64,000 nucleotides of DNA from Microbacterium sp. CH12i. GTDB lineage: Bacteria; Actinomycetota; Actinomycetes; Actinomycetales; Microbacteriaceae. How positions within the stretch are numbered: the first letter of the stretch is position 1; each line of letters starts with the position of its first letter. Positions 55,981 to 64,000 of the stretch are shown here, piece by piece. The position numbers were made by a program, and so were the translations under genes. The stretch spans positions 124,001 through 188,000 of the forward strand of contig NZ_JHET01000006.1 of NCBI RefSeq assembly GCF_000685355.1, read 5' to 3'. The notes under the pieces are model-generated. The model was not told where the DNA came from. It made no database searches and saw only the letters and a list, made by a program, of their open reading frames with translations.

Positions 55981-57440
55981 ATGATCGTTCTCGCGCTCGA
56001 AGCAAGCACGACCTCGGCGAAGGCGATGCTCTTCGACACCGACACGGGTTCGATCACGGTGCGCGACCGTCGGTTCGAGGTCGACTCGGCTGAATCGACC
56101 TCCCGCGACGGCGACGCTCTTTACACCCAGCTCATGGCGCTCGGTCGAGAAGCCGCCGCCGGCGTTGAGGTCGATCTCATCGTGCTCAGCGGCACCTGGC
56201 ATGGGCTCGGCCTGTTCACCCCGGATCTGCGCGCAGTCACCCCGATCATGGAATGGTCGTATACCGGAGCACAGGACCTCTGCGCGCGCCTGCGCAAGGA
56301 CCAGGAACTGACCTGGTGGTTCTACGAGCGCACCGGCTGCATGGTCAACGCCGCCTACCCCGTCTTCAAGCTCATGCATCTCGCTGAACAGGCACCTCGC
56401 TTGCAGGGCTGGTCGCGCTGGATCAGGCGAGTCTGATTTTTGCACGCATGACGGGGGAGACCTGGACCAACGATTCGCTGGCATCCGGCACTGGCCTGCT
56501 CAACGCTGAGTCGGCGACGTGGGATCGCGAGGTTCTCGCGCGTTTTCGCCTAGAGGACGTTGTGCTTCCTGAGCTCAAAGACACCAGCGCAACGGCGCCG
56601 CTCTCCACGGAGGCGGCCGTGCTCCTGGGCTTGCATGCGGGGATTGCCGTACTGACTCCTGGGCCCGACGGGGGTCTCAATCAGGTGGGGGCGCTAGCCA
56701 CACAGCCCGGTGACATGACCTTCTCGATGGGCACATCGGGCGCGCTCCGCTTCGCGACCCTCCACCCGTCGCTCTCTCCCACGCAAAGCACCTGGTCGTA
56801 TCGCTCGCCACTGGGTCCACTCAGCGGCGCGGCAACCTCTGGCTGTGGCAACTGCGTAGACTGGGCACGCGATCTCCTCTTCGGAATTTCCGCGGAGTAT
56901 TCCGCCATTGAACCCTTGCTTTCGGCGGACAAGGACGACCTTCCGGTGTTCATGCCGTTCCTGTTCGGCGAACGCAGTCCCGGTTGGCAAGACCAACGTC
57001 GCGGAGGCTTCCTAGATCTGCAACCGCACCATACTCGGGCCGACATGTACCAGGCAGTCCTTGAGGGCGTCGTCTACTCGCTTTATCACTGCTATAAGGA
57101 GCTCACCGCGCTCAACGGCACACCGCGGCGCGTTGTTCTCTCGGGTGGTGTGCTCTCCTCGCCCTTCTGGACGCAGTTGACGGTCGATACCTTTGGCACT
57201 CCGATGGAGGTGTCCACCCAGCAGCACAGCTCTCTCGTCGGTGCCGTACGCATGGGGTTGCGAGTGAGCGGCCTTGACGAGCGACATCCGGCGTTCGATG
57301 ACGAACAGCCTCAGATTGTCCAGCCGCGCGAAGAGCGTCGGGCGCAGTATGACGCAGGATTTGCCCGCTACCTCGATCAGTACACGCGTACCGTGCCGGG
57401 GGCAGGCAGCGTGGGATCTGGAGAGCCCCTCACCCGATAG
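55981..57440 (+). CDS. FGGY-family carbohydrate kinase (gluconokinase-like), single-base frameshift
   Basis: A sugar kinase of about 486 residues. First frame: IVLALEASTTSAKAMLFDTD (phosphate 1), IVLSGTWHGLGLFTPDLRAV, VNAAYPVFKLMHLAEQAPRL. Second frame: ASLIFARMTGETWTNDSLAS, GLHAGIAVLTPGPDGGLNQV, GDMTFSMGTSGALRFA (phosphate 2), FMPFLFGERSPGWQDQRRGG, FLDLQPHHTRADMYQAVLEG and RRVVLSGGVLSSPFWTQLTV (adenosine). The switch is at about 56407-56410, where one restored C gives LQGLVALDQASLIF. It would phosphorylate a sugar or sugar acid brought in by the importer upstream. Leaderless start at 55981. Confidence 0.82.
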
Positions 57441-57806
57441 AGCGCACCTCGCCGAGTACGACTTCCACGTAGCAGCGTGAGTGGCTCTCGGCGGCATCTG
57501 CATCGCCATGAGCGATGGCCTGCGCGGTCTGCACGTGGTGGTGCAACGAGGTTGGATCGGGAGTCGCCGGGGTCAGTCCTGCACGCGAGCGTCCAGCGAT
57601 GATCGCAGAGATCGCGGGCTTATTGGCGGCCAGCATGAGATTGCCGCTGGAATCGAGGATGACGCGACCGCGCGATTCGAGCATGCCCATGGCTTCCAGC
57701 ACCCGGACCGCCTCCCGGATGACGGTTCGAGATACTTTATGGTTTTCTCGAGCTCGGCGGCTAAAGATACGATCATTGTGGCAGGATGATCGGCGAGTTC
57801 ACTCAC
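57430..57806 (-). pseudogene. GntR/FadR-family regulator, internally deleted remnant
   Basis: Three blocks of an FCD-type GntR regulator remain in order but with large parts missing between them: SLAAELEKTI from the start of the winged helix, then VSRTVIREAVRVLEAMGMLE and SRGRVI (recognition helix and wing), then ANKPAISAIIAGRSRAGLTP and HHHVQTAQAIAHGDADAAES of the FCD domain's C-terminal third. The turn of the winged helix and about two-thirds of FCD are absent, and the first block is in another frame. Its 3' end overlaps the FGGY kinase end by 11 nt. It was probably a regulator of sugar-acid use. Confidence 0.65.
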
Positions 57807-57820
57807 GGCTGACTCACAGG

Positions 57821-57910
57821 TGTCCCAACATTGTCGAGGCGTTCACCGTGGCACGCAACTCGGATGTCTCGGGCAAGGTGATCGTCGCCGTTTGGCCTGA
57901 CCGCACCTGA
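57821..57910 (+). pseudogene. C-terminal tail of a zinc-type sugar-alcohol dehydrogenase (remnant)
   Basis: The short frame ending at TGA 57908-57910 reads NIVEAFTVARNSDVSGKVIV then AVWPDRT. This has the form of the last helix and strand of medium-chain polyol or idonate dehydrogenases (I-x-x-A-F-x-x-A, then S-G-K-V-I-V). No upstream part of such an enzyme is present, so it looks like the end of a deleted gene. The length is too short for firm assignment. Confidence 0.35.
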
Positions 57911-57951
57911 GCGCCGACGAACAGTGCCGACGAACTAGGCTCGATAGCAAC

Positions 57952-59766
57952 ATGGCACATCTTCTCGGGGCAGAGGCCCTTCATCTAGAATTCCCGACCA
58001 AAGTCGTTTTTGACTCGATCACCCTCGGCATCGAGGAGGGTGATCGAATCGGCATCGTCGGTCGCAACGGCGACGGGAAGTCGAGTCTGCTGGCGATGCT
58101 CGCAGGTCGCCTGCAGCCGGATGACGGACGCGTGACGATGCGCGCCGGAACCACGGTCGGAGTGCTGGATCAGGCGGATACGCTCGACGACTCCCTCACG
58201 ATCGCGCAGTCGGTCGTCGGAGATGTGCCCGAGTACGAGTGGGCCAGCGACGCCCGCGTGCGCGACGTGATCCAGGGGCTGCTCGCCGATCTGGACTGGG
58301 ATGCCTCGGTGCAGAGCCTCAGCGGCGGACAGCGTCGTCGTGTGGCGCTCGCCACTCTGCTCGTCAAAGACTGGGACATCATCGCCCTCGACGAGCCCAC
58401 CAACCATCTCGATGTCGAGGCGATCACGTGGCTTGCGGGCCACTTGAACAAGCGCTGGGCAGTGAACTCCGGTGCCTTCCTCGTCGTCACCCACGATCGG
58501 TGGTTCCTTGATGAGGTCTGCACCGAGACCTGGGAAGTGCACGATCGAATCGTTGAGCCCTTCGAGGGTGGGTACGCGGCATACATCCTTCAGCGCGTCG
58601 AGCGCGATCGGATGTCGGCCACGATGGAGGCGAAGCGCCAGAACCTTGCTCGTAAGGAACTCGCATGGCTGCGCCGCGGCGCCCCGGCACGCACCGCCAA
58701 GCCGAAATTCCGTATTGACGCGGCGAACGCCCTCATCGAGGATGTTCCCGAGATCCGCGACAAGACTTCGCTGCAGTCGCTCGCTGTCTCTCGTCTGGGC
58801 AAGGATGTCGTCGACCTGTTGGATGCCGGCGTCAGTTACCCGGCGACGGAGTTCGGTCCTGCACGCGAAGTGCTCCGCGATATCGAGTGGCGGATCGCGC
58901 CCGGCGAGCGCACCGGCATCCTCGGCGTGAACGGCGCGGGAAAGTCGACGTTGCTCGGTCTCGTTGCGGGCACTCTCGAGCCCACCAGCGGTCGAGTCAA
59001 ACGCGGCACGACTGTCAAGGTGAAGACTCTCACCCAGCGCATCGATGAGCTCACCACCGTCTGGAACGACCCCGTGCGCAAGGTCATCGCGAATCTGCGC
59101 ACCGAGTACACCTTCGGCACCGGTTCCAAGGCGACGTCGCTCACACCGAGTCAACTGCTCGAACGGCTGGGATTCTCCTCCGCACAGCTTTCGACCCCCG
59201 TCAAGGATCTCTCCGGTGGTCAGCAGCGTCGTCTGCAGCTTCTCTTGGTGCTACTTGACCAGCCGAACGTGCTGATCCTCGACGAACCCACGAACGACAT
59301 GGACACGGACATGCTCGCGGCCATCGAGGATCTCCTCGACTCCTGGCCCGGCACCCTCCTGGTCGTCAGCCACGACCGTTACTTCCTCGAGCGGGTCACC
59401 GACCAGCAGTATGCGGTGATGGGCGGGCATCTTCGGCATCTCCCGGGCGGCGTGGATGAGTACCTCCGACTGCGCACAGCAGAACAGAAGGCAGGGTCGT
59501 CCGGATCGAATCCCACCTCTTCATCGCACTCTCGGCCCGCTCTCGATGGTGCGGCACTGCGCACGGCTCAGAAAGAGCTTTCGGCGCTGGAGCGAAAGAT
59601 CCAGAAGCTCACGCAACAGATCAACAAGGCCAAGCACGCTCTCGTCGAGCACGACCAGGGCGACTACGAGGGCCTTGCGGATGCGATGAAGCAGATCGCG
59701 GCGCTGCAAGCCGAGGTCGAGGCGGGCGAGCTGCGCTGGCTCGAACTCAGCGAACAGCTCGACTAA
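57952..59766 (+). CDS. ABC-F family ATPase (Uup-like)
   Basis: A 604-residue soluble tandem ATPase without membrane segments. First domain: GIVGRNGDGKSSLLAMLAGR, VQSLSGGQRRRVALATLLVK, IIALDEPTNHLDVEAITWLA. Second domain: [60 protein letters not shown]. The inter-domain linker (MEAKRQNLARKELAWLRRGA) and a C-terminal coiled coil (LSALERKIQKLTQQINKAKH) are those of Uup-type ABC-F proteins, which act on ribosomes or DNA. It is part of the ispE-abcF-glmU core order. TAGGCT lies 10 nt before ATG 57952. Confidence 0.95.
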   Translation: MAHLLGAEALHLEFPTKVVFDSITLGIEEGDRIGIVGRNGDGKSSLLAMLAGRLQPDDGRVTMRAGTTVGVLDQADTLDDSLTIAQSVVGDVPEYEWASDARVRDVIQGLLADLDWDASVQSLSGGQRRRVALATLLVKDWDIIALDEPTNHLDVEAITWLAGHLNKRWAVNSGAFLVVTHDRWFLDEVCTETWEVHDRIVEPFEGGYAAYILQRVERDRMSATMEAKRQNLARKELAWLRRGAPARTAKPKFRIDAANALIEDVPEIRDKTSLQSLAVSRLGKDVVDLLDAGVSYPATEFGPAREVLRDIEWRIAPGERTGILGVNGAGKSTLLGLVAGTLEPTSGRVKRGTTVKVKTLTQRIDELTTVWNDPVRKVIANLRTEYTFGTGSKATSLTPSQLLERLGFSSAQLSTPVKDLSGGQQRRLQLLLVLLDQPNVLILDEPTNDMDTDMLAAIEDLLDSWPGTLLVVSHDRYFLERVTDQQYAVMGGHLRHLPGGVDEYLRLRTAEQKAGSSGSNPTSSSHSRPALDGAALRTAQKELSALERKIQKLTQQINKAKHALVEHDQGDYEGLADAMKQIAALQAEVEAGELRWLELSEQLD

Positions 59767-59786
59767 ATCAGAACAGCTCCGCTGAG

Positions 59787-60707
59787 TCAGATACGCGGCG
59801 CGTACTGCAACGTCCGGCGCGACACGAACTCGCGCTCTTCACCCGAAAGCGGATCGGTGAAGCGCAGCTCTTTGGCGAGAAGCTGCAGTGGGTGCTCGTG
59901 ATCATCGGGCTTCTCGTCAAGCAGCAGCGGGTACAGACCGTCGTTCAGGATGCCGGCGCCCACTGACGCGAGGTGCACACGAAGCTGATGCATCTTCCCC
60001 GTGCGCGGCTTCAAGAGCGTGTGGATGACGTGGTCGTCCGCATTGATGAGCTCGATGGCCGTCTCTGAGTTCGGTTCTCGCGTCGGGTCGACCTCGACGC
60101 ACACCTGGGCGCGCAGTTTCTCGATGTGAGCGTGAACGGTCAGCGGGAACGGGTTCTCCCACCCTTCGGGTCGCGCGGAGACGGCCTCGTAGACTTTCTC
60201 GATCCGCCTCTTCTGGAACAACAACTGGTATGCGCCACGCGTCTGCGGACGAACGGAGAACATCAGCAACCCCGCCGTGGCGCGATCCAGGCGGTGAATC
60301 GGTGCGAGATCTGCGTTGTCGAGCTGTCTGCGCAGCCGCACCAGGGCGGAATTCTGTACGTATTTTCCGGCCGGAGTGGTGGGTAAGAAGTGCGGTTTGT
60401 CGATGACAACGAGATCGTCGTCCTGATACAAAATCTCCGAGTAGAACGGAATCTCTGCCTCAGCCGGGGGCTCGCGATAGTACCAGACGAACTCTTCCCC
60501 GCTGAGCGGGGTGTCACGCCGGACCGGCGTACCGTCGAAGGCGACGATCTCGCCGCGGTCGAATCGTTCGAGCAACCATTTCGGCTCCAGATGGAAGAAT
60601 CGCTCGACCATATAGGCACTGACGGTGGGCCACGGTCCCGTACGCGGGACGTGCAGCCGCGTGGCGCCGACCCCGTCTCGGACGGGGAGGGGAGAGCGCA
60701 TGGCCAT
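59787..60707 (-). CDS. RluA-family RNA pseudouridine synthase
   Basis: A 306-residue pseudouridine synthase. The N-terminal S4-like segment is VERFFHLEPKWLLERFDRGE. The catalytic motif is LAPIHRLDRATAGLLMFSVR (Asp in H-R-L-D), preceded by ILYQDDDLVVIDKPHFLPTT. GKMHQLRVHLASVGAGILND is the third conserved region. It converts uridine to pseudouridine in rRNA or tRNA; the target position is not evident. ATG 60707 begins MAMRSP; the second ATG (60701) is also possible. It is convergent with abcF. Confidence 0.93.
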   Translation of the reverse strand: MAMRSPLPVRDGVGATRLHVPRTGPWPTVSAYMVERFFHLEPKWLLERFDRGEIVAFDGTPVRRDTPLSGEEFVWYYREPPAEAEIPFYSEILYQDDDLVVIDKPHFLPTTPAGKYVQNSALVRLRRQLDNADLAPIHRLDRATAGLLMFSVRPQTRGAYQLLFQKRRIEKVYEAVSARPEGWENPFPLTVHAHIEKLRAQVCVEVDPTREPNSETAIELINADDHVIHTLLKPRTGKMHQLRVHLASVGAGILNDGLYPLLLDEKPDDHEHPLQLLAKELRFTDPLSGEEREFVSRRTLQYAPRI

Positions 60708-60720
60708 CAGAGAGCGGCCA

Positions 60721-61215
60721 TCAGGAGTCGTAGCTCAGGCTGAGTTTGCGCAGGAGCGACGCCATCCGGTCCCGATCTGGGCGAGAGAGCGCCTGCAAGA
60801 GCTCGGCCTCGACGTCGACGAGACGGGTGATCGCGGCATCCACTCGAATCTGTCCGTCTTCCGTCAGGGTGACCAAGACGCTGCGCCCATCGTCTGGATC
60901 TGCCTCGCGACGCACGAAGCGTCGGCCGACGAGACGGTCGATCCGGTTCGTCATCGTGCCGCTCGAGACCAGAGTCTGCTGAAGCAGTTGCTTGGGGGAG
61001 AGCTGGAACGGGGTACCGGCACGTCGCAGGGCCGAGAGCACGTCCCACTCCCAGTGTTCGAGGTCGCTGCGCCGGAAAACATCGCGGCGCGCGCGGTCAA
61101 GATGCTTCGAAAGTCGATCCATCCGAGAGAGCACTTCGAGCGGCGAGAAGTCGAGGTCGGGGCGCTGTGTGTTCCACGCGCCGACGATGCGGTCGACTTC
61201 ATCTGCCTCGCTCAT
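60721..61215 (-). CDS. MarR-family transcriptional regulator
   Basis: A 164-residue winged-helix regulator. The helices read EVLSRMDRLSKHLDRARRDV and EHWEWDVLSALRRAG, the recognition helix TLVSSGTMTNRIDRLVGRRF, and the wing VRREADPDDGRSVLVTLTED. I use ATG 61215 (MSEADEVDRIVGAW). GATAAT (61227-61222) is 6 nt before that ATG, so it is probably leaderless. The stop lies 13 nt from the pseudouridine synthase start on the same strand. Ligand and targets are unknown. Confidence 0.9.
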   Translation of the reverse strand: MSEADEVDRIVGAWNTQRPDLDFSPLEVLSRMDRLSKHLDRARRDVFRRSDLEHWEWDVLSALRRAGTPFQLSPKQLLQQTLVSSGTMTNRIDRLVGRRFVRREADPDDGRSVLVTLTEDGQIRVDAAITRLVDVEAELLQALSRPDRDRMASLLRKLSLSYDS

Positions 61216-61291
61216 CGTTCTATTATCGGGCATTGTGTCAGAGGACCCACCCTCGGGCATGGCAGAATTGACTCGTGGCCTCAGGCTGCGG

Positions 61292-61363
61292 TCCGCCGTA
61301 GTGTAATGGCAGCACGACAGCCTTTGGAGCTGTTAAGTCCAGGTTCGAGTCCTGGCGGCGGAG
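61292..61363 (+). tRNA. tRNA-Gln (anticodon TTG)
   Basis: 72 nt. Acceptor stem TCCGCCG (61292-61298) pairs with CGGCGGA (61356-61362), and the discriminator is G 61363. The anticodon stem ACAGC/GCTGT encloses the loop CTTTGGA with anticodon TTG, reading CAA (Gln). The T-arm CCAGG-TTCGAGT-CCTGG is complete. The 3' CCA is not encoded. The glmU ATG begins at 61365, one base after the discriminator. Confidence 0.97.
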
Positions 61364-61364
61364 C

Positions 61365-62797
61365 ATGACCGATAACAAGCTTGCGATCATTGTGCTGGCC
61401 GCAGGCCAGGGTACTCGGATGAAGTCCCGGCTGCCGAAGGTGCTGCACCCGATCAGCGGGCGCCCTCTCGTCGGTCACGTGCTGACGACGGCATCCCGAC
61501 TCGGCGCGGAGCGTATCGAGGTCGTGGTGCGTCACGAGCGCGATCGGGTCGTCGCGGTACTGAGTGAGCATTACCCGGACGCGGTGGTCGTTGACCAGGA
61601 CGAGATTCCTGGCACCGGCCGCGCGGTGCAGATTGCCGTCGATGCGCTTCCCGATGACTTCTCCGGCGATGTGCTGGTGCTTTCCGGTGATGTACCGCTG
61701 CTTGAGGTCGATACGTTGCAGGCGCTCCTCGAGGCGCACCGCGGAGCATCAGCCGCCGCGACCGTGCTCAGCGCGCTCCTGGATGACCCGACCGGTTATG
61801 GTCGCGTCATCCGCGACGCGTCGGGAACCGTGTCACGCATCGTCGAGCAGAAGGACGCCACGGCTGCTGAAGCCGCAGTCGCCGAGATCAACGCCGGGGT
61901 GTATGTTTTCCGCGCATCCGCTCTTCGTACCTTCCTCGCGAAGGTCGACCAGAACAACGCCCAGGGCGAGATGTACCTCACCGACGTCATCGGTCTGTTG
62001 CGCGAAGCGCAAGAGACCGTTGCCGCCGAAATCGCCGTTGATACCGCAGCGACCTTCGGCGTCAACGACCGCGTGCAGCTCGCAGAAGCGGGCCGTGTGC
62101 TCAATGCTCGCATCGTGCGGCGCTGGCAGCGCGAGGGCGTCACGATTGTCGACCCGGCCACAACCTGGATCGATGACGACGCGAAGCTTGCTCCCGATGT
62201 GACGATCCTGCCGAACACGATCATCTCCGGCGCAACAGTCGTCGAGTCCGGCGCAACGATTGGCCCTGACACCTCGCTTCTCGACTGCGAGGTTGGCACG
62301 GATGCTGTCATCCGCCGCACCGACGCCACGCTTGCCGTGATCGGCGCGGGAGCAACTGTCGGACCATTCGCTTACCTCCGTCCAGGCACAGTCCTCGGTG
62401 CGAACGGCAAGATCGGTACCTTCGTTGAGACGAAGAACTCACAGATCGGAGAGGGAAGTAAGGTTCCGCATCTCTCGTACATCGGTGACACGACGATCGG
62501 CGAACGCGTCAATCTTGGTGCCGGAGCTATCACCGCGAATTACGACGACCTCGTCAAGCACCGCACCGAGATCGGTGACGAAGTGCACACCGGGTCGCAC
62601 AACGTGTTCGTCGCTCCGGTTAGGATCGGAGACGGAGCAAAGACCGGAGCGGGAGCGGTCGTCCGCAAGGCGTCCCCCCTGGTGCCCTGGCCTTGAGTGT
62701 CGCCCCTCAGCGAAATGTCGAGGGGTGGGTCGAGAAGAATCGAGCCGGAACAGGTGCTGCAGCAGCGGCATCCCGGGTCAACAGAGCCGCAGAGTAA
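61365..62797 (+). CDS. glmU: bifunctional N-acetylglucosamine-1-phosphate uridyltransferase / glucosamine-1-phosphate acetyltransferase, single-base frameshift near the end
   Basis: About 477 residues. The uridyltransferase domain starts LAIIVLAAGQGTRMKSRLPK, with VLSGDVPLLEVDTLQALLEA, EQKDATAAEAAVAEINAGVY and EMYLTDVIGLLREAQE. The left-handed beta-helix has FAYLRPGTVLGANGKIGTFV, SYIGDTTIGERVNLGAGAIT and ANYDDLVKHRTEIGDEVHTG. The frame breaks at about 62669-62671; restoring one A gives VRKDVPPGALALSVAPQRNV and a normal C-terminus ending at TAA 62795-62797. It makes UDP-GlcNAc for peptidoglycan and is essential in most bacteria, so the break is almost surely a sequence error. Confidence 0.9.
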
Positions 62798-62805
62798 GGC
62801 AGGCC

Positions 62806-63840
62806 ATGGCGCGCAAGAATAAGACCGTTGAGCTGGACCGAGACAACGGCATTGCGCCGGGGATTATCGCTAAAACCAAGAAGCGGCTGGTCGTCGCGGG
62901 TGGACGCTCGCATCCCGAGCTGACCGCCGCTGTTGCCGCGGCGCTGGGCACTGAGATCGCTCCGACCGAGCACCGCACCTTCGCCTCGGGCGAGATCTAT
63001 TCGCGCTTCGAGGTGTCGATCCGCGGCTGCGACCTCTTCCTGATCCAGACCTTCGGCGAGCCGGTCAATGAGTGGCTCATGGAGACGCTGATCATGATCG
63101 ATGCCGCGAAGCGTGCATCGGCCAAGCGCATCACCCTTGTGGCCCCGTACTACCCGTACTCCCGCCAGGACAAGAAGGGCCGCGGACGTGAGCCGATCAG
63201 TGCCCGTCTGGTCGCTGACCTCCTCAAGACGGCCGGTGCCGATCGCATCATGAGCGTCGACCTGCACGCCGCGCAGATTCAGGGATTCTTCGACGGCCCC
63301 GTCGATCACCTTTTCGCCAAGCCAGTGCTGATGGACTACTTCCAGCGAACGCTCAACGCAGCGGATCGTGAGATCCTCACCGTCGTCTCCCCAGATATGG
63401 GTCGTGTACGTGTCGCAGACACCTGGTCGCAAAGCTTGAACGCACCGCTGGCGATCATTCACAAGCGCCGCGACCCGAAGGTTGCGAACCAGGTCTCGGT
63501 GCACGAGATCGTCGGCGCCGTTGACGGCCGAACGTGTCTGCTCGTTGACGACATGATCGACACGGGTGGAACGATCGTGAAGGCGGCGCAGGCGCTGAAG
63601 GCCAATGGGGCGCACCGCGTCATCGTTGCCGCCACGCACGCGATCTTCAGCGACCCGGCTAGCGAACGCTTGCAGGATGACGCGATCGACGAGGTCGTCG
63701 TCACCGACACAATTCCGCTTACCCAGTCGCGTCGCTGGGACGGTCTCACAGTCCTGCCGATCGCTCCGTTGCTGGCACGCGCCATACACGAAGTCTTCGA
63801 AGACGGCTCCGTCACCAGCATGTTCGGTGGCGACGCGTAG
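62806..63840 (+). CDS. prs: ribose-phosphate diphosphokinase (PRPP synthetase)
   Basis: A 344-residue class I PRPP synthetase. KKRLVVAGGRSHPELTAAVA, FASGEIYSRFEVSIRGCDLF, LIMIDAAKRASAKRITLVAP with YYPYSRQDKKGRGREPISAR, MSVDLHAAQIQGFF and the PRPP-binding LLVDDMIDTGGTIVKAAQAL are all present. It makes PRPP from ribose 5-phosphate and ATP for purine, pyrimidine, His and Trp synthesis. ATG 62806 follows the true glmU stop by 8 nt, so glmU and prs form one operon. The N-terminus carries about 18 residues more than E. coli Prs, common in actinobacteria. Confidence 0.96.
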   Translation: MARKNKTVELDRDNGIAPGIIAKTKKRLVVAGGRSHPELTAAVAAALGTEIAPTEHRTFASGEIYSRFEVSIRGCDLFLIQTFGEPVNEWLMETLIMIDAAKRASAKRITLVAPYYPYSRQDKKGRGREPISARLVADLLKTAGADRIMSVDLHAAQIQGFFDGPVDHLFAKPVLMDYFQRTLNAADREILTVVSPDMGRVRVADTWSQSLNAPLAIIHKRRDPKVANQVSVHEIVGAVDGRTCLLVDDMIDTGGTIVKAAQALKANGAHRVIVAATHAIFSDPASERLQDDAIDEVVVTDTIPLTQSRRWDGLTVLPIAPLLARAIHEVFEDGSVTSMFGGDA

Positions 63841-63901
63841 CAGCCTGAGACACTGCTGCTGAACACAGCCGTCGCATAGCGGCTCGGAATAATCTCTAGT
63901 C

Positions 63902-64000
63902 ATGATCAGCTCCGCCGTTTCGTCATCCGTCCGAAAGGGCGCCGCTTTGGTCGGCATCGCTGGCGCGTTTGTGCTGGTTGGTTGCTCAGGCCCAGCAGAC
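63902..64000 (+). CDS. putative lipoprotein, 5' part only (runs off the window)
   Basis: An open frame from ATG 63902 to the window end. The 33 visible residues form a lipoprotein signal: a short n-region with Arg and Lys, a hydrophobic core ALVGIAGAFVLVG and a lipobox Cys in LVGCSG. Nothing of the mature part is visible, so no function can be given. TAATCT (63890-63895) stands 6 nt before the ATG. Confidence 0.55.
   Translation, partial: MISSAVSSSVRKGAALVGIAGAFVLVGCSGPAD

Noticed and set aside
57936..57941. TAGGCT before abcF as another leaderless promoter
   Set aside because: The gap to the ATG is 10 nt, outside the 6-8 nt pattern of the others, so I did not count it.
62660..62700. Programmed frameshift or early stop in glmU
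   Set aside because: No slippery heptamer or stimulatory structure is apparent, and a single restored base gives the conserved C-terminus. The same kind of break is found in many unrelated genes here, which points to sequence error.

Overview
The window reads as chromosomal DNA of a high-GC actinobacterium, most likely Microbacteriaceae (Microbacterium-like). This is inferred from codon use, the class Ib nrdHIEF operon, the Pmt mannosyltransferase, a DUF222/HNH protein, an LPxTG-like 'LATTG' wall anchor, and the core order metG-tatD-rsmA-ispE-abcF-tRNA-Gln-glmU-prs. No phage, insertion sequence or CRISPR array is visible.

Layout. 1-4.2 kb: end of a GntR/FCD regulator, then a minus-strand operon of an acyl-CoA dehydrogenase-like flavoprotein, an alpha/beta hydrolase, a PfkB sugar kinase and an MFS exporter. 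4.3-8.4 kb: ribonucleotide reductase nrdHIEF behind a control region with NrdR-like and DnaA-box-like sites. 8.4-17.7 kb: small membrane proteins, a GNAT enzyme, a very large secreted protein (PHP-like domain, metallophosphoesterase, three GLUG modules), a wall-anchored Asp/Gly-rich partner and an aldo/keto reductase. 17.7-32 kb: two divergent blocks that look like an organosulfur scavenging system. One block carries O-acetylhomoserine sulfhydrylase, a hydrolase, an LLM flavin monooxygenase and housekeeping-type genes. The other carries a complete Dpp-type ABC importer and a second LLM monooxygenase; a third LLM enzyme and an NADP/F420-type oxidoreductase follow. 32-44 kb: HxlR regulator, quinone oxidoreductase, HrpA helicase, aldo/keto reductase, thioredoxin-domain protein, DUF222/HNH protein and Pmt. 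43.6-64 kb: the core block rsmI, metG, tatD, rsmA, ispE, abcF, rluA-like, marR, tRNA-Gln, glmU, prs. It is interrupted by a Phd/VapC module (between tatD and rsmA), an aldo/keto reductase, and a LacI-controlled monosaccharide importer with an FGGY kinase and two decayed genes (between ispE and abcF).

Two global properties stand out. First, more than 20 start codons sit 6-8 nt after a TANNNT-like -10 hexamer, usually without a Shine-Dalgarno, so leaderless transcription appears to be the main mode here; I used this to choose several starts. Second, at least 13 single-base indels (12 deletions, 1 insertion) break otherwise well-conserved genes, including the essential glmU. All the genes regain family-typical length and a multiple-of-three frame if one base is restored. 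I therefore annotate them as intact genes with probable sequence errors, unlike three loci (41701-41980, 57430-57806, 57821-57910) where whole segments are missing.
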